A stretch of 64,000 nt of DNA from the NCBI RefSeq assembly GCF_023913775.1, contig NZ_JAMXAX010000003.1, positions 1 through 64,000 on the forward strand. Direction: 5' to 3'. The notes below the pieces were generated by a model. It was not told the DNA's origin and did no database searches. It saw nothing but the letters and a program-made list of their open reading frames with translations. Positions 1 to 8,278 of the stretch are shown one piece after another. The position numbers were made by a program, and so were the translations under genes. Every line of letters starts with the position of its first letter. Position 1 is the first letter of the stretch. Source of the stretch: Acidovorax facilis. Its GTDB lineage: Bacteria > Pseudomonadota > Gammaproteobacteria > Burkholderiales > Burkholderiaceae_C.

Positions 1-115
1 TGCCTGATGACCATAGCAAGTTGGTACCACTCCTTCCCATCCCGAACAGGACAGTGAAACGACTTTGCGCCGATGATAGTGCGGGTTCCCGTGTGAAAGT
101 AGGTCATCGTCAGGC
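1..115 (+). rRNA. rrf: 5S ribosomal RNA
   Basis: The first 115 bases fold as a typical betaproteobacterial 5S rRNA. The 5' TGCCTGATGACC pairs with the 3' GGTCATCGTCAGGC to form the terminal stem, and the conserved CCATCCCGAAC loop lies near positions 38-48. It should be the last gene of an rRNA operon whose 16S and 23S genes lie to the left of the window. A terminator hairpin follows 15 bases later. The exact 5' end may lie a base or so outside the window. Confidence 0.96.
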
Positions 116-130
116 TCTTACAGCCCAAAT

Positions 131-165
131 CGCCCTTCTGCTCAATTGAGTAGAGGGGCGTTTTG
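131..165 (+). terminator. rRNA operon terminator
   Basis: CGCCCTTCT at 131-139 pairs with AGAGGGGCG at 152-160 (one G-U pair). The inner CTC/GAG pairs close an AATT loop, and TTTT follows. This is a standard Rho-independent hairpin 15 bases after the 5S gene. Confidence 0.9.
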
Positions 166-202
166 CTTTGTGATTCAAGAATTCTCTTTTCTGCCCCTTT
201 CT

Positions 203-955
203 ATGCAGCTCCAGGATATTTTGTATTCCCAAGGTTTTGGCACCCGCCGTGTCTGTGCGGGGCTGGTTCAGCAAGGCTGGGTTTCTATACGCGGGCCATC
301 GTCTGATCGTCAGGATTACGAGCCGTGCGTCGATGCGACCGCCGAGCTGGACCCAGAAGGCCTGCAGCTGCAGGTCCAAGGCGTCAATTGGCCCTACCAC
401 GCTAAAGCCTATGTGCTGCTGCACAAACCAGCGGGGACAGAGTGCTCTCAAAAACCCTCAACCTATCCCAGCATCTATACCTTGTTGCCAGCCCCTTTGC
501 GGCAACGGCCGACAAAAAGCGCGGTGCAAGGGGTGCAGGCCGTAGGACGGCTGGACCAAGACACCACCGGTTTGCTGTTGTTGAGCGATGACGGGCAATT
601 CATTCACCGCGTGAGTTCGCCCAAGAAACATGTGCCCAAGGTTTATCAGGTCACTACCAAACATCCAGTCGATGAAAAACAGATATCGAGCTTGTTGGCG
701 GGGGTGGTTCTGGACGATGACCCCAAGCCTGTAAAAGCTGCGGCTTGTGAGCAGACTGCGAGCCATCGGCTGGACCTCACCCTGACCGACGGCAAGTACC
801 ATCAGGTCAAGCGCATGCTTGCTGCCGTCGGTAATCGTGTAGAGGGATTGCATCGGTCGCAGATCGGTGCTCTGGTGTTGCCCGCTGACCTGCCTCCTGG
901 GGCATGGAAATGGCTCAGTCAGGAGGATCTGTCCTTGCTGGTTCAGTCGTCCTGA
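203..955 (+). CDS. rsuA: RsuA-family 16S rRNA pseudouridine synthase
   Basis: The 250-residue product isomerises a uridine in small-subunit rRNA to pseudouridine; the RsuA family modifies U516. An S4-like N-terminal part contains YSQGFGTRRVC and VSIRG. The catalytic motif GRLDQDTTGLLLLS follows near residue 115, with the active-site Asp in LDQDT, and the C-terminal KYHQVKRMLAAVGN motif is also typical. I chose the ATG at 203 because the longer reading frame starts inside the preceding rRNA terminator, and family members begin close to this MQLQDIL. No strong ribosome binding site is visible. RsuA and RluB/E/F paralogues are hard to separate by eye, so the exact target base is inferred. Confidence 0.86.
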   Translation: MQLQDILYSQGFGTRRVCAGLVQQGWVSIRGPSSDRQDYEPCVDATAELDPEGLQLQVQGVNWPYHAKAYVLLHKPAGTECSQKPSTYPSIYTLLPAPLRQRPTKSAVQGVQAVGRLDQDTTGLLLLSDDGQFIHRVSSPKKHVPKVYQVTTKHPVDEKQISSLLAGVVLDDDPKPVKAAACEQTASHRLDLTLTDGKYHQVKRMLAAVGNRVEGLHRSQIGALVLPADLPPGAWKWLSQEDLSLLVQSS

Positions 956-1225
956 AGGGTATGGGCCCGATGGTGAAGCGCTACTTGGTGCGCGATCTGG
1001 CTAAGCGAAGCGACCGTTACACCTCTGAAGAGATCCGACGATGACGAGAGCGTGGCGGCGAATGCGCTGACTTGACGAATCCATGATGAGCCCCAGTGGT
1101 TGCCAGTCGAGTGAGATGCTCTTTTGCTCGTCGAAATTCGTTCCACATCAAGAATGTTACGTGTTCTCCCCCAAGGTATTGGTAAGTGCACAGCTACACT
1201 TCTTGGCTGTGTTGAAAGTGGTTCT

Positions 1226-2209
1226 GTGAAGATTTTCTCGATTGCACGCGCGTGCGCTGTCTTGGGTGGGCTGTGGGTCTCAATAGGGGGGGCACTGGCT
1301 GCCGCGCCTCCACTGTTTGTGCTGAACTCCCTCGAAGCCAATGTCAGTGTTATTGACCCGGTGACCTGGACCGAGACGGCCCGCATTCCGACGGGCAAGG
1401 AGCCGCACCATCTGTATCTCACGCCGGATGAGAAGTCGATCATTGTGGCCAATGCGTTGGGGGATACGCTGACGTTTCTGGATCCGCGCACCGCGCAGAT
1501 TCAGCGCACGGTGCGGGGCATTGTGGACCCATACCACCTGCGGTTCACACCCGACATGAAGTGGTTCATCACCGCTGCCAATCGTTTGAACCATGTGGAT
1601 TTTTACCGTTGGGACGGGAAGGAGTTGACCCTCGTCCAGCGGGTGGCCACCTCCCGGACTCCCAGCCATTTGTGGATCGACAGTCGCAGCACCACGGTGT
1701 ATTCCACCATGCAGGATAGCGATGAGCTGGTGGCCATCGATATCGCAACGCAGACGATCAAGTGGCGCACCAAGACGGGTGCCATGCCGGCGGACGTATA
1801 TGGCAGCCCAGACGACAAGCGCCTTTTTGTGGGCCTGACGGGTAGCGACAGCGTGGAGGTATTTGACGTCTCGGGACGCGAGCCCGTGAGCATCAAGAAG
1901 ATCAAAACGGGCAATGGTGCCCACGCCTTTCGCGCAGCTGGCGACGGGCGCCACCTGTATGTCAGCAACCGGGTGGCCAATTCCATCAGCAAGATCGACA
2001 TGACCACCCAGCAGGTGGTCGAATCCTATCCGGTACCCGGTGGGCCGGACTGTATGGAAGTGTCGGCCGATGGCCGCTTCATTTATGTGAGTTCCCGCTG
2101 GGCGCGCAAGCTCTCTGTGGTGGATACCGAGGCCAAGAAGGTCGTGCGGCAGGTCACTGTGGGCAAGTCGCCCCATGGCGTATGGACGTTGCAACACGCG
2201 CCCCGCTGA
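1226..2209 (+). CDS. secreted YVTN-type beta-propeller protein
   Basis: The 327-residue product has an N-terminal signal peptide (hydrophobic run ending ALAAA near residue 26) followed by repeated blades of the YVTN/NHL type: VSVIDPVTWTETARIPTGKEPHHLYLTPDEK, later SKIDMTTQQVVESYPV and LSVVDTEAKKVVRQVTVGKSPHGV. Such periplasmic propellers are usually binding scaffolds, and no enzymatic residue set is visible. I preferred the GTG at 1226 because it begins exactly at the signal peptide. An upstream in-frame start at 1124 would add 34 residues with no signal character. The 3' end overlaps the following deacetylase gene by up to 28 bases, so the two may be co-transcribed. The ligand is unknown. 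Confidence 0.82.
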   Translation: MKIFSIARACAVLGGLWVSIGGALAAAPPLFVLNSLEANVSVIDPVTWTETARIPTGKEPHHLYLTPDEKSIIVANALGDTLTFLDPRTAQIQRTVRGIVDPYHLRFTPDMKWFITAANRLNHVDFYRWDGKELTLVQRVATSRTPSHLWIDSRSTTVYSTMQDSDELVAIDIATQTIKWRTKTGAMPADVYGSPDDKRLFVGLTGSDSVEVFDVSGREPVSIKKIKTGNGAHAFRAAGDGRHLYVSNRVANSISKIDMTTQQVVESYPVPGGPDCMEVSADGRFIYVSSRWARKLSVVDTEAKKVVRQVTVGKSPHGVWTLQHAPR

Positions 2210-3039
2210 TTGGCGATGGTGTGCGGGCGTCGGCGCCTCGCAGGGGAGTGTCTCTGCGATTTTGTTTTGCTATATATTTTGTAGCTGCAAGCGTTTTTAT
2301 ATCCAGCGCTAGTGCCCAAAAAGACTGTAAAAAGCCTCTCTATCTGACCTTCGATACTGGCCATATGGCCGTGGCGCCTTTGGTCGCCGACGTTCTCGCA
2401 CGCCAGCAGGTACGCGTGACGTTTTTCGCCGCCAACGAACGCACCCAGGAAGGGGATGGCAGCCTGGGCGCCCACTGGGCTTCCTGGTGGCACGCTCGGG
2501 CCGCAGAGGGGCACGAATTTGCATCCCACACCTGGGACCACACCTATTGGCGCGCGGATCTGGGATCGGCTCAGGCCCCTTCGTTCCGTGTTCGACCATC
2601 GGCCGGACCGCGCGCTGGGCAGGATTTTGTGCTGACGGCAGCCGGTTACTGTGAGGAGATCGCTCGGGCCGCAGATCGGTTGAAGCACGTGACCGGCAAA
2701 ACACCCTTGCCTTTGTTTCGCGCCCCAGGTGGAAAGACTTCGCCGCAGTTGCTTGCCAGTGCGCGCGCATGTGGGTACACGCATGTGGGGTGGTCACCAG
2801 CAGGATTCTTGGGCGATGAGTTGCCCAGTGAAAAGGCCAGCAACACCGCGCTGCTGAACAAGGCTTTGCGGGATGTGCGCAGTGGTGACATTCTGCTTGC
2901 GCACCTGGGGATCTGGTCGCGCAAGGACCCCTGGGCGCCTGCCGTGCTGGAGCCGCTGATCGTCGGGCTTAAGGAGCGCGGATTCTGTTTTCGCACGCTG
3001 CGAGAGCATCCTGACTACGCGCCTTTAATGGGGCGCTGA
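2182..3039 (+). CDS. secreted polysaccharide deacetylase (NodB-like)
   Basis: This 285-residue carbohydrate esterase of the NodB family carries motif 1 as LYLTFDTGHM near residue 58, the metal-binding SHTWDH motif near residue 117, and FRAPGGKTSP near 180. It should remove N-acetyl groups from a cell-wall or capsular polysaccharide in the periplasm or outside the cell. The start is uncertain: the ATG at 2182 lies in the end of the upstream propeller gene, and GTG at 2248 (residue 23) would place the hydrophobic signal peptide at the very N-terminus. The signal-peptide codons coincide with a copy of an intergenic palindromic repeat (2264-2320), described separately. The substrate cannot be told from sequence. 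Confidence 0.84.
   Translation: MDVATRAPLIGDGVRASAPRRGVSLRFCFAIYFVAASVFISSASAQKDCKKPLYLTFDTGHMAVAPLVADVLARQQVRVTFFAANERTQEGDGSLGAHWASWWHARAAEGHEFASHTWDHTYWRADLGSAQAPSFRVRPSAGPRAGQDFVLTAAGYCEEIARAADRLKHVTGKTPLPLFRAPGGKTSPQLLASARACGYTHVGWSPAGFLGDELPSEKASNTALLNKALRDVRSGDILLAHLGIWSRKDPWAPAVLEPLIVGLKERGFCFRTLREHPDYAPLMGR
2264..2320 (+). repeat. palindromic repeat copy embedded in coding sequence
   Basis: The segment reads TTTTGTAGC...AGCGCTAGTGCC. It matches the reverse complement of the terminator-like repeat at 11089-11139 at about 26 of 39 aligned positions by hand alignment. Here the repeat lies inside the deacetylase gene and encodes its hydrophobic signal-peptide core and cleavage region (residues 28-47). 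Confidence 0.5.
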
Positions 3040-3122
3040 CTACAGTGGTGGAGGCGAGGCAAATCGTGGAGGCCGTTCGGAGCAAGGGCGTGTGTGGTGA
3101 GAGATAGACGGAGCATGACGCA

Positions 3123-4136
3123 ATGGGTTGGCTAGGCAATGGGTTTGATGCGGCTCAGCAATGGCTTTTCGAGAGCTTGTTGCAGCCAGTGATGTTTGCT
3201 ATCGGTTTGGGGAACCAGCTCGAAAATGGCTACGAGGCCGCTGGATGGGTGCTGGTGGGGCTGCTGCAGCTGGTGGTGATCGCGGCAGTGATTGGCCCAT
3301 TGCAGCATTGGCGGCCGGTAGAGGCTGTGACCGACCGCGCGACGATCCGCACCGACATTCTCTACACGCTGATTCACCGGCTGGGGCTGTTTCGCCTGGG
3401 TCTCTTCCTCGCGGTGGATCCGTTGATGGATTCCATCTTTGGGGCATTGCGAGTGGCTGGCATCAGCACCTTCCAGCTTGATGGCCTCTGGCCTGGGTTC
3501 ACCGACGTACCCTGGGTCAGCCTGCTGCTGTACCTAGTGGTGTTCGACTTCGTGGACTACTGGATTCACCGGGGGCAGCACCACTTTGAATGGTGGTGGC
3601 GCCTGCATTCCTTGCACCACGCGCAGCGCCAGATGACCATGTGGAGCGACAACCGCAACCATCTGCTGGACGACGTGCTGCGCGACACCATCCTCGTGGT
3701 GGTGGCGCAGCTCATTGGCGTTGCACCTGGGCAGTTCATCGCTATCGTGGCCATCACGCAGCTGAGCGAGAGTTTCCAGCACGCCAATGTGCGCCTGTGG
3801 TTTGGGCGCTGGGGCGAGCGGCTGTGGATCAGCCCGCGTTTTCACCGCATGCACCACAGCATCGGCATTGGCCACGAGACCGTCCAACCATTGTCGGAGG
3901 AGGCTGCCGCTGCGCAAGGCGCCAGATACCGCGTGGTGCTGGGCGGGCACAACTTCGGCGTATTGCTGCCCTGGTGGGACATGCTGATGCGCACGGCCAA
4001 CTTCGAATTGCGTTTTGATCCCACGGGCGTGCGCGATCAGGTGGAGCCGGGGCCAGACGGGCGCTTGCGCGACTATGGCAGGGGCTTTTGGTCGCAGCAA
4101 TGGCAAGGTGTTCTAAGGCTGCTGGGCAAGGCCTGA
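3123..4136 (+). CDS. sterol desaturase / fatty acid hydroxylase family membrane protein
   Basis: This 337-residue integral membrane protein has the histidine clusters of the di-iron FA_hydroxylase superfamily: HRGQHH near residue 149, HSLHHAQ near 161 and FHRMHHS near 240, with further H/N residues in DNRNH near 178. It would hydroxylate or desaturate a lipid in the inner membrane using oxygen and two iron ions. Several hydrophobic segments precede the motifs. A GGAG lies about ten bases before the ATG, supporting the start. The 3' end overlaps the upstream open frame of the next gene. The lipid substrate is unknown, since bacterial members act on hopanoids, ornithine lipids or carotenoids. 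Confidence 0.85.
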   Translation: MGWLGNGFDAAQQWLFESLLQPVMFAIGLGNQLENGYEAAGWVLVGLLQLVVIAAVIGPLQHWRPVEAVTDRATIRTDILYTLIHRLGLFRLGLFLAVDPLMDSIFGALRVAGISTFQLDGLWPGFTDVPWVSLLLYLVVFDFVDYWIHRGQHHFEWWWRLHSLHHAQRQMTMWSDNRNHLLDDVLRDTILVVVAQLIGVAPGQFIAIVAITQLSESFQHANVRLWFGRWGERLWISPRFHRMHHSIGIGHETVQPLSEEAAAAQGARYRVVLGGHNFGVLLPWWDMLMRTANFELRFDPTGVRDQVEPGPDGRLRDYGRGFWSQQWQGVLRLLGKA

Positions 4137-4174
4137 AAGACCCTCCACGCGGTCAAGAAGGTATGCTTGCCGGC

Positions 4175-5113
4175 ATGGGACTTTTGCTTGATTCTTTCTG
4201 GCGTGCTGCGGCCTATTGCCTGCGGCCCCGCGTCATGGCTCTGTCCGTTTTGCCGTTGCTGCTGATGGTGGCGCTGGCGTTGGGGCTGGGCTATTTTTAT
4301 TGGGACGGAGCCGTGCAGGGCATGCGCGCGCTGCTGGATGCTTCTCCGCTTCTGGCCAGCTTCTGGAATTGGCTGCAAGGGTGGGGGTTGGGTGATGTCA
4401 CCTCCGTCGTGGCGCCCCTCATGGTGGTTTTGGCGGTGGCTCCGGCTTTGGTGGTGGTCTCGCTGCTGGTGGTCGCGGTCCTCATGACCCCCGCATTGGT
4501 GGCGTTGGTGGCGGATCGGCGCTTCCCTGTGCTGGAGCGCAAGAAGGGTGGCTCCTTCATCGCCAGCGTGGTTTGGTCGGTCAGCTCCACCGTGCTGGCA
4601 TTGATCGCCTTGGTGGTGTCGGTGCCCCTGTGGCTGGTGCCACCGCTGGTGCTCATCCTGCCCCCCTTGATCTGGGGGTGGCTGACCTACCGCGTGATGG
4701 TGTTTGATGCGCTGGCTGACCATGCCAGCAAGGAAGAGCGGCAAGAGATTTTCCGCCGCCACCGCAGCAGCCTGCTGGGCATTGGCATTCTCACCGGCTA
4801 CCTCGGGGCGGCGCCCAGCATCGTGTGGGCCTCGGGCGTGGTCTTTGCTGCGGCTTTTTTTATCCTGGTGCCGCTTGCGATCTGGATCTACACCCTGGTT
4901 TTTGCGTTCTCTTCCCTCTGGTTCACCCACTATTGCCTGGCAGCCCTGGAGCGCTTGCGCGCAGAGGGCGCAGGGGGAACACCCGTTGAAGGGTTTACCC
5001 CGAAGGCTGCAGACGCGGGGGAGCCCGCGCATTCCGCGCTGCCGCCTGCGGCGTCACCCACTGCTGTTCTTTCTGCCCCCCCATCTCCTGCCAACGGAAC
5101 CCCTGCACCATGA
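4175..5113 (+). CDS. EI24 domain (CysZ-like) membrane protein
   Basis: The 312-residue protein begins MGLLLDSFWRAAAYCLRPRV and has at least four long hydrophobic segments separated by loops rich in W and R, in the EI24/CysZ arrangement. E. coli CysZ is a sulfate permease, but betaproteobacterial EI24 proteins are mostly uncharacterised. I chose the ATG at 4175 because the conserved family N-terminus starts there; an in-frame ATG at 4163 sits too close to an AAGAAGG. The C-terminal ~50 residues are low complexity (P/A rich). The stop overlaps the next start in an ATGA arrangement at 5110-5113, so translation is probably coupled to the CinA-type gene. Confidence 0.8.
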   Translation: MGLLLDSFWRAAAYCLRPRVMALSVLPLLLMVALALGLGYFYWDGAVQGMRALLDASPLLASFWNWLQGWGLGDVTSVVAPLMVVLAVAPALVVVSLLVVAVLMTPALVALVADRRFPVLERKKGGSFIASVVWSVSSTVLALIALVVSVPLWLVPPLVLILPPLIWGWLTYRVMVFDALADHASKEERQEIFRRHRSSLLGIGILTGYLGAAPSIVWASGVVFAAAFFILVPLAIWIYTLVFAFSSLWFTHYCLAALERLRAEGAGGTPVEGFTPKAADAGEPAHSALPPAASPTAVLSAPPSPANGTPAP

Positions 5114-5931
5114 CCCCATCTTTCGGCCTGATCATCGTGGGTGATGAAATTCTGTCCGGCAAGCGTGCCGACAAGCACATGCCCAAGGTCATCGAGCTGC
5201 TGTCAGCGCGAGGGCTTTCGCTGGCCTACGCCGACTACGTGGGCGACAACCCGGACCGCATCACGGCCACGCTGCAGCGCGCTTTTGCGTCGGGTGATGT
5301 GGTGTTTTCCTGCGGTGGCATTGGCGCAACGCCGGACGACCACACCCGCCAATGCGCCGCGCGCGCCCTGGGCCGGGACCTGGTACTACACCCCGACGCT
5401 GAGGCTCTGATCCGCGAGCGCATGCAGGACGTGGCCCAGGAGCAGGGTGTGACGTATGAGCCGGACCGTCCCGACAACGTGCACCGGCTCAACATGGGGG
5501 TGTTTCCGGCAGGTGCCCACATCATTCCCAACCCTTACAACAAGATCCCCGGGTTCAGCTGCGAGGGCGGTCGTGGAGGGGCCGTGCATTTTGTTCCTGG
5601 ATTCCCTGTCATGGCCTGGCCGATGATCGAGTGGGTGCTGGACCAGCACTACGCAGCGTTGTTCAACCGCACGCCACAGACCGAGCAGTCGGTGGTGGTC
5701 TATGGGGCCATGGAAGCGGCTTTGACGCCCCTCATGGAGCGCATCGAAAAAACGCACCCGAACGTTCGGGTGTTCAGTTTGCCCAGCGTGGATCATCCAC
5801 AATACGGGCGGCATATTGAACTGGGTGTCAAAGGTCCTGCTCCCCTCGTTCCCGCTGCATGGCAGGATCTGAAACGGGGTTTGCACGAGTTTGGTGCAAA
5901 TTGCGGCCCCGAATTGGTGCGCAGCTTGTGA
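5110..5931 (+). CDS. CinA-type molybdopterin-binding protein
   Basis: The 273-residue product matches the N-terminal (MoCF/MogA-like) half of competence/damage-inducible protein A. It starts FGLIIVGDEILSGKRADKH, then has the family's CGGIGATPDDHTRQCAARALG segment near residue 72. CinA proteins with this domain are linked to NAD-derivative or ADP-ribose pyrophosphatase activity; the C-terminal PncC deamidase domain of full-length CinA is absent. The start overlaps the upstream stop (ATGA). The last codons contain one of the two NtrC-binding palindromes that serve glnA (5882-5898), so this 3' end has a regulatory role as well. Confidence 0.87.
   Translation: MTPSFGLIIVGDEILSGKRADKHMPKVIELLSARGLSLAYADYVGDNPDRITATLQRAFASGDVVFSCGGIGATPDDHTRQCAARALGRDLVLHPDAEALIRERMQDVAQEQGVTYEPDRPDNVHRLNMGVFPAGAHIIPNPYNKIPGFSCEGGRGGAVHFVPGFPVMAWPMIEWVLDQHYAALFNRTPQTEQSVVVYGAMEAALTPLMERIEKTHPNVRVFSLPSVDHPQYGRHIELGVKGPAPLVPAAWQDLKRGLHEFGANCGPELVRSL
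5882..5898 (+). promoter_or_regulatory. distal NtrC-binding site for glnA
   Basis: TGCACGA-GTT-TGGTGCA is a near-perfect 17-bp dyad of the NtrC consensus (TGCACCA-N3-TGGTGCA). It lies inside the last codons of the CinA-type gene, centred about 174 bases before the predicted glnA transcription start. Confidence 0.85.
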
Positions 5932-5953
5932 TGCCCTGTGTTGATAGCAGGTT

Positions 5954-5970
5954 TGCACTAAATTGGTGCG
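5954..5970 (+). promoter_or_regulatory. proximal NtrC-binding site for glnA
   Basis: TGCACTA-AAT-TGGTGCG is a second 17-bp NtrC dyad, centred about 102 bases upstream of the predicted transcription start. It is 72 bases (about seven helical turns) from the distal site, a typical enhancer arrangement for co-operative NtrC binding. Confidence 0.87.
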
Positions 5971-6037
5971 GCTCGGCGGGTGCGCCCTCGGACTGCAGTC
6001 CTTAGTGCTCCTTCATAGTGCGGCGGCTGCACCCAGC

Positions 6038-6053
6038 TGGCACGCAAACTGCT
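6038..6053 (+). promoter_or_regulatory. sigma54 promoter of glnA
   Basis: TGGCACG-N4-CTGCT matches the -24/-12 consensus TGGCACG-N4-TTGCW at all but one informative position, with the GG and GC at the required spacing. The transcription start should fall near 6064, about 42 bases before the glnA ATG. Confidence 0.9.
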
Positions 6054-6105
6054 TTTATTTCAGCAAATTCCTTTTTTCAACAAGCGCTTTATCCAGGAGA
6101 ACCTG

Positions 6106-7521
6106 ATGGCCAAGACCGTTGCAGACGTGATGAAGATGGTGAAGGAGAACGAAGTCAAGTTCGTTGACTTCCGTTTCACCGATACCCGTGGCAAGGAACA
6201 GCACGTGACCGTGCCTGTGTCCCACTTCGACGAAGACAAGTTCACGTCCGGCCATGCATTTGATGGCTCCTCGGTAGCCGGCTGGAAGGGCATTGAAGCC
6301 TCGGACATGCAACTCATGCCCGACCCCAGCACCGCCAACATCGACCCCTTCTTTGAAGAAACCACGCTGTTCCTGCAGTGCGATGTGATCGAACCCGGTG
6401 ATGGCAAGGCCTACGACCGCGATCCACGCTCCATCGCCAAGCGCGCTGAAGCCTACCTCAAGGCCTCCGGCCTGGGCGATACGGCGTTCTTCGGCCCAGA
6501 GCCAGAATTCTTCATCTTCGACGGCGTGCGTTGGTCCAACGAACCCGGCAAGGTCATGTTCGAGATCGAAGAGTACGAAGCCCCCTGGAACTCGGGCGCC
6601 AAGCTCGAAGGCGGCAACCGTGGTCACCGTCCCACCGTCAAGGGTGGCTACTTCCCAGTGCCTCCCGTCGACAGCACGCAAGACATGCGCGCTGAGATGT
6701 CCCTGATCCTCGAATCCCTGGGCATCCCGGTCGAAGTGTTCCACCACGAAGTGGCGGGCGCTGGCCAGAACGAAATTGGCACGCGTTTCAGCACGCTGGT
6801 CGAGCGCGCCGACTGGACGCAGGTCCTGAAGTATGTGGTCTGGAACGTGGCCAACGCCTACGGCAAGACCGCCACCTTCATGCCCAAGCCCTACGCTGGC
6901 GACAACGGCTCCGGAATGCACGTGCACCAGTCCATCTGGAAGGACGGCAAGAACCTGTTCGCTGGCGATGGCTATGCCGGCCTGAGCGACTTTGCGCTGT
7001 ACTACATCGGCGGCATCATCAAGCACGCACGTGCCCTGAACGCCATCACCAACCCCGGCACCAATTCGTACAAGCGCCTGGTTCCTGGCTTTGAAGCCCC
7101 TGTGAAGCTGGCCTACTCGGCCCGCAACCGCTCGGCCTCGATCCGCATTCCTTACGTGGCCAACCCCAAGGGCCGCCGCATCGAAGCGCGTTTCCCCGAT
7201 CCATCGGCCAACCCATACCTGTGCTTCTCGGCACTGATGATGGCAGGCCTGGATGGCGTGGAAAACAAGATCCATCCCGGCGAAGCCGCCACGAAGGATC
7301 TGTACCATCTGCCGCCCGAAGAAGACAAGCTGGTGCCCACCGTGTGCCACAGCCTGGACCAAGCGCTCGAGTATCTGGACAAGGACCGTGGTTTCCTTAC
7401 CAAGGGTGGCGTCTTTTCCGACTCCATGCTGGATGCCTACATCGAACTCAAGATGGGCGAAGTCACGCGTTTCCGCATGGCACCTCACCCTGTCGAGTAC
7501 GACATGTACTACTCCCTGTAA
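6106..7521 (+). CDS. glnA: glutamine synthetase, type I
   Basis: The 471-residue enzyme makes glutamine from glutamate, ammonia and ATP as a cytoplasmic dodecamer. Visible family motifs are DGSSVAGW near residue 50, the glutamate and metal ligands around PEPEFF near 130, the [13 protein letters not shown]/ammonia site near 266, and the adenylylation loop [10 protein letters not shown] with Tyr400. That tyrosine marks it as the GlnE-regulated GSI-beta class. AGGAG lies about nine bases before the ATG. It is preceded by a sigma54 promoter and two NtrC sites and followed by its own terminator, so it is probably transcribed alone and induced by nitrogen limitation. Confidence 0.98.
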   Translation: MAKTVADVMKMVKENEVKFVDFRFTDTRGKEQHVTVPVSHFDEDKFTSGHAFDGSSVAGWKGIEASDMQLMPDPSTANIDPFFEETTLFLQCDVIEPGDGKAYDRDPRSIAKRAEAYLKASGLGDTAFFGPEPEFFIFDGVRWSNEPGKVMFEIEEYEAPWNSGAKLEGGNRGHRPTVKGGYFPVPPVDSTQDMRAEMSLILESLGIPVEVFHHEVAGAGQNEIGTRFSTLVERADWTQVLKYVVWNVANAYGKTATFMPKPYAGDNGSGMHVHQSIWKDGKNLFAGDGYAGLSDFALYYIGGIIKHARALNAITNPGTNSYKRLVPGFEAPVKLAYSARNRSASIRIPYVANPKGRRIEARFPDPSANPYLCFSALMMAGLDGVENKIHPGEAATKDLYHLPPEEDKLVPTVCHSLDQALEYLDKDRGFLTKGGVFSDSMLDAYIELKMGEVTRFRMAPHPVEYDMYYSL

Positions 7522-7547
7522 TCGCCTGCCTGCAGACCATTACCCTC

Positions 7548-7576
7548 AAAAAGGCGGCCCCGGCCGCCTTTTTTTA
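7548..7576 (+). terminator. glnA terminator
   Basis: GGCGGC and GCCGCC form a short GC-rich hairpin at 7553-7568, flanked by an A run and followed by seven T residues. It ends 50 bases after the glnA stop. Confidence 0.93.
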
Positions 7577-7733
7577 TTGCGCTCAAGGATCGGGTTTCGC
7601 TGAAACGGAACCACTGGCTGGGCCGTTGCATCCTTGTACAAAGCCCTGTGCGGGGCTGCTGGTGTTGGATTGGCGATGTGTGGCGATTGGGGGATACTCC
7701 TCGAACCCCTGCATGGCAGTGCGAGGAAACCGA

Positions 7734-8252
7734 ATGAAGAAAACGCTCATCACCCTGTTACTGATCGCCGCGACGGCTCCCGCCGCATGGGCGCAAGACC
7801 GTATCTACCGTTGCGGCAACGAATACACCAACAACGCCCAGCAGGCCAAGGAGCGCGGCTGCAAGCTAGTTGAGGGGGGTAACGTCACCGTGGTCCAGGG
7901 CACCCGACCTGCAGGCGCCGCAACGGCAGCACCAGCGGCGGGAACCGGGGCTGGGGCGGGCACAGCTCCCGCCGCATCTCCCCCGTCTGCACCCCGTGTC
8001 GCCACCAACGACCAGAAGGCCCGCGATGCCGATGCCCGTGCCATCCTCGAATCCGAGTTGCGCAAGGCCGAGGCGCGCCATGCCGAGCTGGTGAAGGAAT
8101 ACAACGGTGGCGCGCCGGAGCGCAACGCGCTCGACCTGCGCAACCCGCAGCGCTACATGGAGCGCACGGCAGAACTCAAGGCCAGCGTCGCCCGCAGCGA
8201 AAGCGATATCGCAGGCATCAAGCGCGAAATCGCCCGTCTTCCGGCCAACTGA
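7734..8252 (+). CDS. DUF4124-type periplasmic protein
   Basis: This 172-residue protein begins MKKTLITLLLIAATAPAAWAQ, a clear Sec signal peptide, followed by a short DUF4124-like module (RIYRCGNEYTNNAQQAKERGCK with two Cys). Next comes a flexible Ala/Pro/Gly linker (residues 60-95), then a charged helical tail likely to be a coiled coil (residues 95-170). GAGGAAA before the ATG is a good ribosome binding site. A gene of this type between glnA and ntrB is common in Comamonadaceae, but no function is known. It could be an envelope-associated small-ligand or structural protein. Confidence 0.83.
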   Translation: MKKTLITLLLIAATAPAAWAQDRIYRCGNEYTNNAQQAKERGCKLVEGGNVTVVQGTRPAGAATAAPAAGTGAGAGTAPAASPPSAPRVATNDQKARDADARAILESELRKAEARHAELVKEYNGGAPERNALDLRNPQRYMERTAELKASVARSESDIAGIKREIARLPAN

Positions 8253-8278
8253 GTCTCTTTCCCTCGTTTGGCACGCGT

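Noticed and set aside
943-1491. A minus-strand frame across the gap after rsuA
   Set aside because: Low-information composition, no ribosome binding site, and it overlaps the signal-peptide region of the propeller gene.
6055-7488. A 477-codon minus-strand open frame
   Set aside because: It mirrors glnA almost end to end; glnA is certain.
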